Assembly (NCBI RefSeq): GCF_042665255.1
Contig: NZ_JBHTCD010000007.1
Strand: one strand, 5' to 3'
Source: Insolitispirillum peregrinum
Lineage (GTDB): Bacteria; Pseudomonadota; Alphaproteobacteria; Rhodospirillales; Rhodospirillaceae
Length of the DNA: 64,000 bases
The translations under genes and the position numbers were made by a program. The notes beneath the pieces were generated by a model, which was not told the DNA's origin, made no database searches, and was given only the letters and a program-made list of their open reading frames with translations. How positions within the stretch are numbered: the stretch's first letter is position 1; every line of letters starts with the position of its first letter. Positions 46,005-57,352 of this stretch are shown here, piece by piece.

Positions 46005-48785
46005 TTAGAACTCCGACCAGTCGGCATCCTGCTCAAAGCCCGGATGGTGTGGCGCAGACGGGCGGGGGGCAGGCGGGCGCTGGCGGGAAACGGCCATCGG
46101 TCGGGACAGGCCGGGGGCCGACATCATCGGGCGCGCCGGGGCGGTTGCCTGCGGGCGGTTCAGGCCGGGACGCGGGCGGTGGGACAGGTGGTTGATGTCT
46201 TCGACATCGGCATCCTGCCAGCCATAGCGGTAGCCATGGGACGGGGTATGATGATCATCGACCCGGAAATAGGATACCAGATCGACCAGCGCCTCGGCCT
46301 GCACCGACAGCGAATGAGCGGCAGCAGTGGTTTCTTCGACCAGCGCGGCGTTTTGCTGGGTCATTTCATCCATCTGGGTGACGGCGGCATTCACTTCGTC
46401 CAGCCCGGAAGACTGTTCCCGGCTGGCCGAGGCGATTTCACCGATGATCGCCGCCACCGAGGTGATCGAGTCCACGATCCCCTCCAGAGCCCTGCCAACC
46501 TCGCCGACCATCTTGACGCCGTCTTGTACCTGTACGTTGGACCGCTGGATCAGCTCCTTGATTTCCTTTGACGAGCGGCTGGTGCGCTGGGCCAGTTGGC
46601 GGACTTCGGCGGCCACCACCGCAAAGCCGCGCCCGGCATCGCCCGCCCGCGCCGCTTCGACGGCGGCATTCAGGGCCAGCAGGTTGGTCTGGAAGGCGAT
46701 TTCCTCGATCACGGTGGTGATTTCGGAAATCTTGCCCGAGCTTTCCTCGATCCGCCCCATGGCGGTGACCGCGGGGCCAACGATGCGGCCACCCTTTTCC
46801 GCCGCAAGGCGGGCTTCGCTGGCCAGTTCGTCAGCCTGCTGGGCGCTGTGGGCGTTCTGGCGGACGGTGACTGCCAGTTCTTCCATCGCTGCGGCGGTTT
46901 CTTCGAGGTTGGCGGCCTGCTGTTCGGTGCGGGTGGCGAGGTCTTCGCTGCCCTGGGCAATTTCCGCCGAGGCATTGTGAACCGCATGGGCGGATTCGGC
47001 GATCTTGCGCACGATGTCGGCCAGACGGTCGGCCATCTGGTTGGTGTTGTCGGCCAGAGCCTGGAAGGCGCCCTCGTAGGGGCGGTCAATCCGGCGCATC
47101 AGGTCGCCTTGCGCCAGCACGCCATTGACTTCGACCAGTTCCCCCAGGCTTTCGCTGACCGTATCGACAAAGTTGTTCATCCGTTCGGCCAGACTGCGCA
47201 GGAAACCGCGCTGGCTGTCAACGTCCAGCCGTTGCGAAAAATCACCCGCAATCCCGCAGTCAACCAGACGGGCGATGTCGCGTTCCATCCGCAGGCGCTC
47301 GCTGAGGTCAATCCACTCGCAGACCATCCCCAGATGTTCGCCCCGCTCGGTGGTCACCGTATTGACCCGCACGTCAAACGACCGGCTGCCGAGATCAATC
47401 TGGCCGCGCTGCGCCCCTTGCGGGCAATTGCCCAGCATGTCGTGAAAGGCCGGTTTGGGGAATACCTGCCGGATCGGCGTGCCGAGGGCGTCGGTCAGGC
47501 TGAAGCCCTTGATGTCACTGCTGATGGCGGCGCTGTGGGTGTGGAAATGCTGGCGGGCGGCATTGTTCATGTCGGTCAGGGTGCCATCGGAAGACACCAC
47601 CAGCACCGGCGTGCCGACGCAGTCCAGTGCCGCTTTCATGCGGTGGGTGCGCACGGCATTTTCGCGGAACACGTCCAGCGCCTTGGCCATCCGGCCCACT
47701 TCGTCCTGCCGACCGCGTGCGGGGACCGAAATCCCGGTCTCGCCGTCAGCCAGCCGGGCCATCAGCCGTTGCAGTTCGGACAGCGGGCGGCTGATGCCGC
47801 GGGCAATCATCGCCGCCAGCACCCCAGCCAGACACAGCGCCAGAATACTGGCGCTCAGGCTGGCCCAGAGTTCGGTACGCAGGCTGCTGATCCGGGCCTC
47901 CAGCAGGACGGTCAAGGAGGACAGGCCGTCTTTCCACAGCTGGATCACCGCCGACTGCATCACCGTATGCGAGCTGATGATGTCACTGCGGTCAAAGTCC
48001 AGCCCGCCCTGTACCATGCGGGCGGTCAGTTCCAGCGTGCGGATATAGGCGCTGATGCTGTCAGCAGCCTTGAGGAACGATGGACGCAGCGAGGCCGCCA
48101 GCTGGCCGCCGTCGTTGTTTTCCACCGCGATAGTGATCGCGCCCTCCATCGACTCGACGGTCGAGCGTGCCCGCGCCAGCAAATCCATGAACCGCTGCTG
48201 GTCGATCGGGGTGGCCGCCCGCATGGTCCACAGCACGGCGGTGGCCTTTTCCAGATCGGAGATCAGGGTCGGCATGCGCAGGACCACCAGATCCATCACG
48301 TAATAGCTGTCAAGATCAGGGTCGAGAATCAGGTTGGAATGGTCCCCGACACGGGAAACCAGATCCCGCAGGGCTTTCAGGGCCGCCAGATGTGATTCGG
48401 CCCCGAACTGCGCCCCTTGTTGTCCCGACGCCATGTAGGCCGACAGGCCTTGACGGGCGGTGGCGGCCTGGGCGCCGCTCAGCATGGCGGCCCCGAAACG
48501 CTGCTCGCTGCTGTCGATCAGGCTGTCGGCCTTTTTCAGGGCGGCGCTGATGGTCGGGCCAAGGTTGTCACCGTCGGCATTCAATGCTTCCCAATGTCCC
48601 CGGGTCAGGGGGTCAATGGCATCGGTGATTGAATTGATATAGACTGTGCCGTCTATTTCCTTGCGGGCGAAATTGATCGCCTTGCCGCTGTGGTCCAGTA
48701 ACAGCCATGCCAACAGGATCACCGGGATCAGGAAGACCGCACACAACAGGGCAAGCTTGCGGGCAATCGGCACGTTGTTGAGCAT
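46005..48785 (-). CDS. Methyl-accepting chemotaxis protein with C-terminal CheR-docking-like tail
   Basis: 926 residues. TM1 about 11-30; periplasmic helical sensor about 31-306; TM2 about 307-328; HAMP about 329-380; PAS-like segment about 385-495; signalling domain about 580-830 with the hairpin tip FQTNLLALNAAVEAARAGD. The C-terminal 80 residues are Pro/Arg-rich and end DADWSEF, a W-x-x-F pentapeptide like the CheR/CheB tether of high-abundance receptors. Same strand and directly upstream of cheR. Ligand unknown. Confidence 0.94.
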   Translation of the reverse strand: MLNNVPIARKLALLCAVFLIPVILLAWLLLDHSGKAINFARKEIDGTVYINSITDAIDPLTRGHWEALNADGDNLGPTISAALKKADSLIDSSEQRFGAAMLSGAQAATARQGLSAYMASGQQGAQFGAESHLAALKALRDLVSRVGDHSNLILDPDLDSYYVMDLVVLRMPTLISDLEKATAVLWTMRAATPIDQQRFMDLLARARSTVESMEGAITIAVENNDGGQLAASLRPSFLKAADSISAYIRTLELTARMVQGGLDFDRSDIISSHTVMQSAVIQLWKDGLSSLTVLLEARISSLRTELWASLSASILALCLAGVLAAMIARGISRPLSELQRLMARLADGETGISVPARGRQDEVGRMAKALDVFRENAVRTHRMKAALDCVGTPVLVVSSDGTLTDMNNAARQHFHTHSAAISSDIKGFSLTDALGTPIRQVFPKPAFHDMLGNCPQGAQRGQIDLGSRSFDVRVNTVTTERGEHLGMVCEWIDLSERLRMERDIARLVDCGIAGDFSQRLDVDSQRGFLRSLAERMNNFVDTVSESLGELVEVNGVLAQGDLMRRIDRPYEGAFQALADNTNQMADRLADIVRKIAESAHAVHNASAEIAQGSEDLATRTEQQAANLEETAAAMEELAVTVRQNAHSAQQADELASEARLAAEKGGRIVGPAVTAMGRIEESSGKISEITTVIEEIAFQTNLLALNAAVEAARAGDAGRGFAVVAAEVRQLAQRTSRSSKEIKELIQRSNVQVQDGVKMVGEVGRALEGIVDSITSVAAIIGEIASASREQSSGLDEVNAAVTQMDEMTQQNAALVEETTAAAHSLSVQAEALVDLVSYFRVDDHHTPSHGYRYGWQDADVEDINHLSHRPRPGLNRPQATAPARPMMSAPGLSRPMAVSRQRPPAPRPSAPHHPGFEQDADWSEF

Positions 48786-49031
48786 CAGGGCCTCGTGGAG
48801 TCGACAGCAGCGGAACGGTGATAGGGAAAAAAGACCATGCAGCCAGGGAGTATAAGTGCTCGGAAGGTTTGAACACAGTTTAATCCGTCATGAAAATATG
48901 CTTTATCAGAAAGAGGAGCGCATTTTTTGGCTCGCAAGCCAAGATTCTGCGGGTAATCCCCAAGTATTCATTACCTTTGGTTGTTTTTGCTGGTTTCAGG
49001 TAGCCAGATCGCAGGAAAGGTGGGTTTGGAT

Positions 49032-51383
<2,352 letters not shown>

Positions 51384-51455
51384 GCTGCCGGGGGACGATG
51401 CCCCCGGCAAGGTGTGGAGCAGCACTCCACGATCGTGTTCCCCTCGTTGTCGATA
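51384..51455 (-). repeat. MITE-like element, copy I (fragment)
   Basis: CCGGGGGACGATGCCCCCGG hairpin, then GTGTGGAGCAGCACTCCACG. Only one end region remains, between two convergent genes, where it may act as a terminator. Confidence 0.55.
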
Positions 51456-52871
51456 TCAGATGATCTTGCCGGGGTTGAACAGGTTCTGCGGGTCCAGCGC
51501 CGCCTTGACCGCCCGCATCACGTCCATCGCATCGCCCAGTTCGTGGGTCAGATAGTCGCGCTTGCCGTGACCGATGCCATGTTCGCCGGTGCAGGTGCCG
51601 TCCATCTCGATCGCCCGCATCACCAGCCGCGAGTTCAGGCGCCTGGCTTCGGCGATGTCCTGCGGGCTGTCGGGATCGACCAGAAACAGCACATGGAAAT
51701 TGCCGTCGCCGACGTGGCCGACCATGGTGCTTTTCAGGAAGCTCTGTTGCAGGTCGTGCTTGGTTTCGATAACGCAATCGGCCAGCCGGGAAATCGGGAC
51801 GCAGGTATCGGACGAAATGCCCTTGCTGCCCGGCTTCAGCGCCAGCGCGGCGTAAAAGGCGTTATGGCGGGCGTGCCACAGCTTGTCGCGTTCGTCGGCG
51901 TTGGCGGTCCACTGGAAATCGACCCCGCCATGGGCGGCAGCCAGCTCCTTGACCGTTTCGGCCTGTGCGGCAATGGCCTCGTCGCTGCCGTGGAATTCAA
52001 AGAACAGGGTCGGGGTCACCGCATAGGACAGCCTTGAAAAGCGGTTGACCGCATCCATCTGGTTTTCGTCAAGGAATTCGACACGGGCCACCGGGATGCC
52101 CAACTGGATGGTGTCGATCACCGCGTTGACCGCCGCTCCGACATCGGGGAACGGGCAGACGGCGGCGGCCACCGCCTCGGGGATGCCGTACAGGCGGACG
52201 GTGACTTCGGTGATGATCCCCAGCGTGCCTTCCGAACCGACAAACAGCCGGGTCAGGTCATAGCCCGCCGCCGATTTGCGGGCACGGCGGGCGGTGCGGA
52301 TCACCCGGCCATCGGCCAGCACCACGGTCAGCGACAGGACGTTTTCGCGCATGGTGCCATAGCGCACGGCGTTGGTGCCGCTGGCGCGGGTCGAGGCCAT
52401 GCCACCCAGCGAGGCATCGGCCCCGGGATCAATCGGGAAGAACAGGCCGGTATCGCGCAGGTATTCGTTCAGTTGCTTGCGGGTGACGCCTGCCTGCACC
52501 GTCACATCCATGTCGGCAGGGCGCACCGACAGGATGGTGTTCATGCCCGACACATCGACGCACACCCCGCCATGCAGGGCGGCAATGTGACCTTCCAGCG
52601 AGGTTCCGGTCCCAAAGGGGATGATCGGCACCCCATGGCGGGCGCAGGTCTTGACGATCGCCACCACCTCGTCGGTGGTCAGGGCAAAGGCCACCGCATC
52701 GGGGGCGGCGGGGGTGTGATAGCTCTCGTCACGGCCATGCTGGTCCCGGATCACCTGAGCGGTGCTCAGGCGATCGCCCAGCAGCGAACGCAGATCGTCG
52801 AGGCAGGCGGCCAGAGCATCGGCCGACGGCGACGGGGCAGGGGCAACAGAGGCAAACAACGGAGCAGTCAT
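51456..52871 (-). CDS. FAD-linked oxidase, D-lactate dehydrogenase/glycolate oxidase (GlcD) type
   Basis: 471 residues from ATG 52871; the longer open frame upstream overlaps the ProX-like gene and is rejected. FAD-binding PCMH domain with IIPFGTGTSLEGH and DPGADASLGGMASTRASGTNAVRYG (two parts), and C-terminal FAD-oxidase domain with VGHVGDGNFHVLF and GEHGIGHGK. Typical of D-2-hydroxyacid dehydrogenases (D-lactate, glycolate). No 4Fe-4S partner nearby. Overlaps no gene; starts 3 bp after the upstream stop, so cotranslated. Confidence 0.9.
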   Translation of the reverse strand: MTAPLFASVAPAPSPSADALAACLDDLRSLLGDRLSTAQVIRDQHGRDESYHTPAAPDAVAFALTTDEVVAIVKTCARHGVPIIPFGTGTSLEGHIAALHGGVCVDVSGMNTILSVRPADMDVTVQAGVTRKQLNEYLRDTGLFFPIDPGADASLGGMASTRASGTNAVRYGTMRENVLSLTVVLADGRVIRTARRARKSAAGYDLTRLFVGSEGTLGIITEVTVRLYGIPEAVAAAVCPFPDVGAAVNAVIDTIQLGIPVARVEFLDENQMDAVNRFSRLSYAVTPTLFFEFHGSDEAIAAQAETVKELAAAHGGVDFQWTANADERDKLWHARHNAFYAALALKPGSKGISSDTCVPISRLADCVIETKHDLQQSFLKSTMVGHVGDGNFHVLFLVDPDSPQDIAEARRLNSRLVMRAIEMDGTCTGEHGIGHGKRDYLTHELGDAMDVMRAVKAALDPQNLFNPGKII

Positions 52872-52873
52872 AA

Positions 52874-53377
52874 TCAGGTCAGGTCCACTTCGTGACAGGG
52901 ATGTCCACAGGCGGCGACAAAGCGGCGCAGGTCGTGGTTGGAAATGGTGGTGGTGGCAGTGTTTTCCAGCGGGTGATAGTTCAGCACCGGCTGCTGCATC
53001 ATCCACTGGTCGAGCACCACTGTCAGCGAGGGGCTGGCGCGGTCATTGACCAGCGCGAACGGCGTCACCGAGCCGGGTTCCACCGCCAGCACCCGCCGCA
53101 GCCGGTCTGCCGAACCGAACGACAGCCGTTTGGAGCCGATGCGGTCGGGCAGCGTTTTCAGGTCAATGGTGCGATCGGTCGGGCAGACCACCAGCCACAT
53201 CGCCTTTTTGGCATCGCACAGGAACAGGTTCTTGCAATGCACGCCGGGAATGTCGGCCCAGTGCTCGGCTCCATCCTCGACGGTGAAAATCGGTGGATGG
53301 TCGATGGTGCTGGTGGTGATACCCAACTGCTCAAGAAAGGCAAACAGGGCCTGCCGGGCAGAAGACCGGTCCGTCAT
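52874..53377 (-). CDS. YbaK/ProX-family aminoacyl-tRNA deacylase
   Basis: 167 residues: the editing-domain fold of ProX/YbaK (FAFLEQLGITTSTIDHPPIFTVED in two parts, HCKNLFLCDAKKAMWLVV, SVTPFALVND). Such proteins hydrolyse mischarged Ala-tRNA-Pro. Translationally linked on both sides: it overlaps the DUF4197-like gene by 4 bp and is 3 bp from the oxidase. Confidence 0.9.
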   Translation of the reverse strand: MTDRSSARQALFAFLEQLGITTSTIDHPPIFTVEDGAEHWADIPGVHCKNLFLCDAKKAMWLVVCPTDRTIDLKTLPDRIGSKRLSFGSADRLRRVLAVEPGSVTPFALVNDRASPSLTVVLDQWMMQQPVLNYHPLENTATTTISNHDLRRFVAACGHPCHEVDLT

Positions 53378-54144
53378 TTGAACAGCGCCTTGATGGCATC
53401 GGTGGTGCGGGCCGCCGGGTTGGCGCGGATGTCGGCTTCCTGTTTGGCGAGATAGTAAAAGATGCCGTCCAGCGCCTTGTTGGCGACATAGTCGTTGAGG
53501 TCAAGGTTCAGCGACGAGGCCACCGGCAGGGATTTGGCCTGGGCGGTCAGGGCATTATAGCTTTGTACCGCGCCCACATCGGCCAGACTGCTGTCGATCA
53601 CCGGCTTCAGCGCGCTGAGCAGGTCCGGGGTGGTGGTGCGCTTGAAATACTGGGTGGCCGAGTCCGACGGGCCGCTGAGAACGCCGCGGGCATCGTCGAT
53701 GGTCATCTTGCTGACCGCGTTGCCAAAGATCGAGGCGGCCTTGGGGGCGGCGGTTTCGGCGGCCTTGTTGAGCCGCTGTTCCAGATCATCGGCCAGCCCC
53801 GATGCCCCGACCATCGCCAGCCCCGATTTCACCTTCGCCAGCGGGCCGGGCAGGGGGATATGCACCGCTGCGTCATTCAGAAAGCCACCCGGCTTGCCGA
53901 CGGTGGCGACCGCCTTTTCGGTGCCGACGCGCAGGGCGTCCTTCAGGCCGGTGGCAATCTGGCTGTCCGACAGGCTGGCCCCCAGCGTTGACGAGGACGA
54001 CGATGATGAACTGGTGGAGCTGGTTCCGGCAATGGTCCCCAGCGCCTTTTTGCTCAGGGCATTCAGGGTGTCGTTGGCCATCACGGGCGTTGCGGCAGCA
54101 CCGCACAGCAGGGCAAGGGCCGGAATCAGCAGACGGTGTTTCAT
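53374..54144 (-). CDS. DUF4197-like periplasmic protein
   Basis: 256 residues from ATG 54144. Signal peptide (MKHRLLIPALALLCGAAATPVMA, cleaved after about 23; written in parts MKHRLLIPALALL and CGAAATPVMA). A Ser-rich run (about 41-52) precedes the conserved part GLKDALRVGTEKAV, IPLPGPL, YFKRTT, LDGIFYYLAKQEADIR, which is the DUF4197 pattern. Function unknown. Heads the run DUF4197-proX-oxidase. Confidence 0.85.
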   Translation of the reverse strand: MKHRLLIPALALLCGAAATPVMANDTLNALSKKALGTIAGTSSTSSSSSSSSTLGASLSDSQIATGLKDALRVGTEKAVATVGKPGGFLNDAAVHIPLPGPLAKVKSGLAMVGASGLADDLEQRLNKAAETAAPKAASIFGNAVSKMTIDDARGVLSGPSDSATQYFKRTTTPDLLSALKPVIDSSLADVGAVQSYNALTAQAKSLPVASSLNLDLNDYVANKALDGIFYYLAKQEADIRANPAARTTDAIKALFK

Positions 54145-54262
54145 TGGTGTGCTCCCCCGAGAAAGTGCGCGCATAACGCTCTGGATCGTGGCGGCACGGT
54201 AGCAGGAGGCGAGGGGGTTTGTCGCCTCCCTTATCCGAGGATCCGGCAGGGGAGTATCCTGC

Positions 54263-55492
54263 TTACCATTGCGACAGGTCGGCAATCCCGTTCTGCCGGA
54301 AACAGGCCTGCATGGCGGCAAAGCTGGGGTCGCTGCGCCAGTCGCTGCGGCATTGGACCTTGCGGTGGGCGATGACTTCGGCGCGGCAATCCCGGGCGGC
54401 TTTCGGTACTTTCGATGTGCCGGTAAACGCACCGTTTTCGTTGCTGCACGGCAGGGTCATGCTTTCCAGCGCCGGAACCCGGCCTGTGGTGCTGGTGACG
54501 GCGGTGCTGGAGGGCAAAGCCTTGTCGGCAGCAATGGAGCGGCCAAGGGCGGCAAAATCCTGTGCCGTCGAGGCCCCCACCGCAGCCCCCAGTCCGTTGG
54601 CCATGTAGTCCTGTGCCATCAATGCCATGGCGGCATCCGGCGAGGTCTGGCCGGTCATCACGCCAACCACCTGCGTCAGGTTGGTGGCATTCAGACCCCC
54701 CATCGCCCCGGACATTTGCCCCATCGACGAAGCGAGCAGGCCGCCAGCGGCGGTTTGCAGCAGGGCACCGAACAGGTCGGTTCCGGCGCTGCTTTGGGCC
54801 TGCGCCTGCGCTTGTGCCTGCGCGACAGCGGCGTCCTGTGCCTGCGCTGACGACACGGCGGCCTGATACTGCGCCCGAATCCCGGCAATCTTTTGCGGAT
54901 CGGCCGGGGCGAGGGCCAGGTCGTGCTTGGGGCGGACAGCCTCGGAGGCAAAAATGCCATAGTCACGGGCACCGGTCCGGCTGTTGGTGCGAGTGCCGGA
55001 GAACATGTAAATCCCGACCTGTGCCGCCAGTGCGTCCGTTCCCGGCTGTGTGGTGGGGGGCAGGCTGACGTATTCAAATTGACCTTCGTAGACCAGCCCG
55101 TCGCTGCCTTCCAGTCGGCCTTCCTTAAAGCTGTTGATGGCGAGACGGGTAAAGGGATTGACCGCTTTGGTCATGGTTCCAGCGTAAAACTGGGTTGGGG
55201 TGCGCCACTGTTCTGCGTAGCTCCAGTCCCGGTTGGCATCGGTGCGGAACTGATAGGTGACGCCGGGGTGGGCCGGGTCTTGCACCTCATAGCTGGCACT
55301 GGGGGCAAAGCGGCCATCGCTGAACGGCCCGCGATAGGTGTTGTTGTCATAGGTGCTGAGGAACACACCGATGCCGTTGTCGCAATCGCCCTCGATGCAG
55401 GTGCCATTGCCAGGCATGGCTGAAACGGTGCCGGGGGCAAGCATCGTCGATGCCAGCAACAGGACGGTCAGGGAAGTAGACTGGCGACGCAT
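54263..55492 (-). CDS. Secreted protein of unknown function with MORN-like segments
   Basis: 409 residues from ATG 55492 (MRRQSTSLTVLLL), with a signal peptide ending near VSAMPG. Early region has CIEGDCDNGIGVFL, then NNTYRGPFSDGRF and YEGQFEY, reminiscent of MORN repeats. A central Ala/Gln low-complexity run (AQAQDAAVAQAQAQAQAQ) and Gly/Met-rich part (SSMGQMSGAMGG) follow; four Cys near the C-terminus (LPCSNE, RDCRAE, VQCRSD, QACFRQ) may form disulfides. No family assigned. Lies just upstream of the DUF4197-like gene. Confidence 0.75.
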   Translation of the reverse strand: MRRQSTSLTVLLLASTMLAPGTVSAMPGNGTCIEGDCDNGIGVFLSTYDNNTYRGPFSDGRFAPSASYEVQDPAHPGVTYQFRTDANRDWSYAEQWRTPTQFYAGTMTKAVNPFTRLAINSFKEGRLEGSDGLVYEGQFEYVSLPPTTQPGTDALAAQVGIYMFSGTRTNSRTGARDYGIFASEAVRPKHDLALAPADPQKIAGIRAQYQAAVSSAQAQDAAVAQAQAQAQAQSSAGTDLFGALLQTAAGGLLASSMGQMSGAMGGLNATNLTQVVGVMTGQTSPDAAMALMAQDYMANGLGAAVGASTAQDFAALGRSIAADKALPSSTAVTSTTGRVPALESMTLPCSNENGAFTGTSKVPKAARDCRAEVIAHRKVQCRSDWRSDPSFAAMQACFRQNGIADLSQW

Positions 55493-55566
55493 CGGTGAAC
55501 CCCGGAGATGACAAACGAAGGCCGCCAGCATAACCGGAATGATCTACCGCCAAAAGGGGAGGTACG

Positions 55567-56334
55567 TTACTCGTGGCTGAGAATCTGGCACAGGAACTGC
55601 CGGGTCCGCTCGTTGCGCGGGGCGGTGAAGAACTCTTCCGGCGGAGCCTCTTCGACGATCTCGCCCTTGTCCATGAACACCACCTGATCGGCCACCTTGC
55701 GGGCAAAGCCCATTTCGTGGGTAACGCAGATCATGGTCATGCCCTCGGCGGCCAGCTCGGTCATCACGTCCAGCACTTCCTTGACCATTTCCGGGTCAAG
55801 GGCCGAGGTCGGTTCGTCGAACAGCATCACCTTTGGCCTCATGCACAGGGCGCGGGCGATGGCGGCGCGCTGTTGCTGGCCGCCGGACAGTTGCGGCGGG
55901 TACTTGTGGGCCTGATCGGGGATATGAACGCGCTCCAGCAGTGACAGGGCGAGGGCTTCGGCGTCCTTTTTGCCCATCTTGCGCGCCCACATCGGGGCAA
56001 GGGTGCAGTTTTCCAGAATGGTCAGGTGCGGGAACAGGTTGAACTGCTGAAACACCATCCCGACATCGCGGCGGATCAGTTCCAGATCGCGGGCGTGGTC
56101 GCTGACTTCGATGCCTTCGACCAGCACCCGGCCCTGATCGTGGCTGACCAGCCGGTTGATGCAGCGGATCAGCGTCGATTTCCCCGACCCTGACGGCCCG
56201 CACAGCACCACCTTGTCCCCTTGCCGCACCGACAGCGACACATTGCGCAGGACGTGATGGGAGCCAAAGTGTTTATGGACGCCTTCGAGGCGGAGCATTT
56301 CGGGCTTGTCGGCGGCAAGGGGCGCAGTGCTCAT
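55567..56334 (-). CDS. Polar amino-acid ABC transporter ATP-binding protein
   Basis: 255 residues from ATG 56334 (a TTG at 56361 is possible). GlnQ/AapP-type ATPase: Walker A GPSGSGKST, Q-loop FQQFNLFPHLT, signature LSGGQQQR, Walker B VMLFDEPTSALD, switch His in CVTHEM. Energises the permease at 56471 and the binding protein at 57353; the double-hairpin repeat lies between it and the permease. Confidence 0.95.
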   Translation of the reverse strand: MSTAPLAADKPEMLRLEGVHKHFGSHHVLRNVSLSVRQGDKVVLCGPSGSGKSTLIRCINRLVSHDQGRVLVEGIEVSDHARDLELIRRDVGMVFQQFNLFPHLTILENCTLAPMWARKMGKKDAEALALSLLERVHIPDQAHKYPPQLSGGQQQRAAIARALCMRPKVMLFDEPTSALDPEMVKEVLDVMTELAAEGMTMICVTHEMGFARKVADQVVFMDKGEIVEEAPPEEFFTAPRNERTRQFLCQILSHE

Positions 56335-56367
56335 GGTCGGGGCAGAGTCCTGAAGGGGCAAGGAAAA

Positions 56368-56475
56368 TTAGAGCAAATCCCGAGCAGATGGACACATCTG
56401 CGACGACGTATTTGCTTGAATAACAAATCATTAGAGCATTTATCGTGATCCATGGAGATCGAGAAATGCTCTAAT
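56368..56475 (-). repeat. Double-hairpin repeat inside the ABC transporter operon
   Basis: Starts TTAGAGCAAATCCCGAGC, contains AGATGGACACATCT, and ends GAGAAATGCTCTAA. Reverse-orientation copy of 20366-20468. Overlaps the permease stop region, so it could protect the upstream mRNA segment from 3' decay. Confidence 0.8.
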
Positions 56476-57232
56476 GTCGGCCCTGCGGAAAGCGGGCTTC
56501 GATACGGGCCTGAATGGCTTCAAAGACGATCGACAGCAGCCAGTACAGGACCGCCGCCGTCAGCAGCATTTCCATGTAGCGGTAGCTGGAGCGGCCATAG
56601 CTCTGGGCGAGGAACATGATTTCCCACAGGCCAACCATCGACACCAGCGACGAGTCCTTCAGCATCGAAATGAACTGTGCCCCCAGCGGCGGCACGATCA
56701 GCTTCAGGGCCTGCGGCAGGATCACCTTGTACATCACCAGCCAGCGCGGCAGCCCCAGCGCGGCGGCGGCTTCGCGCTGGCCGTTGGGGACTGCCTGAAT
56801 CCCGGCGCGGAAAATTTCGCTGATATAGGCACCATAGCACAGCGACAGGGCGATGATGCCGGCCGGAACCGCCCCCGGCACCGGTCCCAACTGGGGCAGG
56901 CCGAGGTAAATCAGCATCAACTGCACCAGCAGCGGCGTGCCGCGAAAAAACGAGGTGTAAAAGGTGGCCAGACCATAGGCCAGCGGGTTGCCCGACAATC
57001 GGCCAAGTGCTGCCAGAAAGCCCAGAATGGTGGAAAACACCATCGCGGCCAGACACAGGAACAGGGTCAGCGGCAAGCCCTGTATGAAGCCGTTGGGGGT
57101 CAGATGCAGGCCGAGCAGGAACGGCAGTTTTTCTGCAATCAGCGACAGTTTCAGGTCAAAGCTGGCCACAAAGGCAGCAAAACACGCCGCCAGCAGCATC
57201 CAGACCAGAAAGACTTTACCTTTGAAAGACAC
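56471..57232 (-). CDS. Polar amino-acid ABC transporter permease
   Basis: 253 residues from GTG 57232 (AGAGG seven bases upstream); no suitable ATG exists near this point. HisM/GlnP-type permease: first TM about 7-25, EAA region GQREAAAALGLPRWLVMYKVILPQAL (in parts GQREAAAALGLPRW and KVILPQAL), 4-5 further hydrophobic segments. Only one permease gene is seen, so it would act as a homodimer. Confidence 0.93.
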   Translation of the reverse strand: MSFKGKVFLVWMLLAACFAAFVASFDLKLSLIAEKLPFLLGLHLTPNGFIQGLPLTLFLCLAAMVFSTILGFLAALGRLSGNPLAYGLATFYTSFFRGTPLLVQLMLIYLGLPQLGPVPGAVPAGIIALSLCYGAYISEIFRAGIQAVPNGQREAAAALGLPRWLVMYKVILPQALKLIVPPLGAQFISMLKDSSLVSMVGLWEIMFLAQSYGRSSYRYMEMLLTAAVLYWLLSIVFEAIQARIEARFPQGRH

Positions 57233-57352
57233 CCGTTTGCCTCTGTGCCTGAAGGGGGGAATGACCGGTAGGCAGGAATGCCGACTCCCGCCGCAGCAGG
57301 GCCGCGGCGGGAGTCGTGTAGCAAACAATCCGGCAGAAGAACAGTGCCTCGC

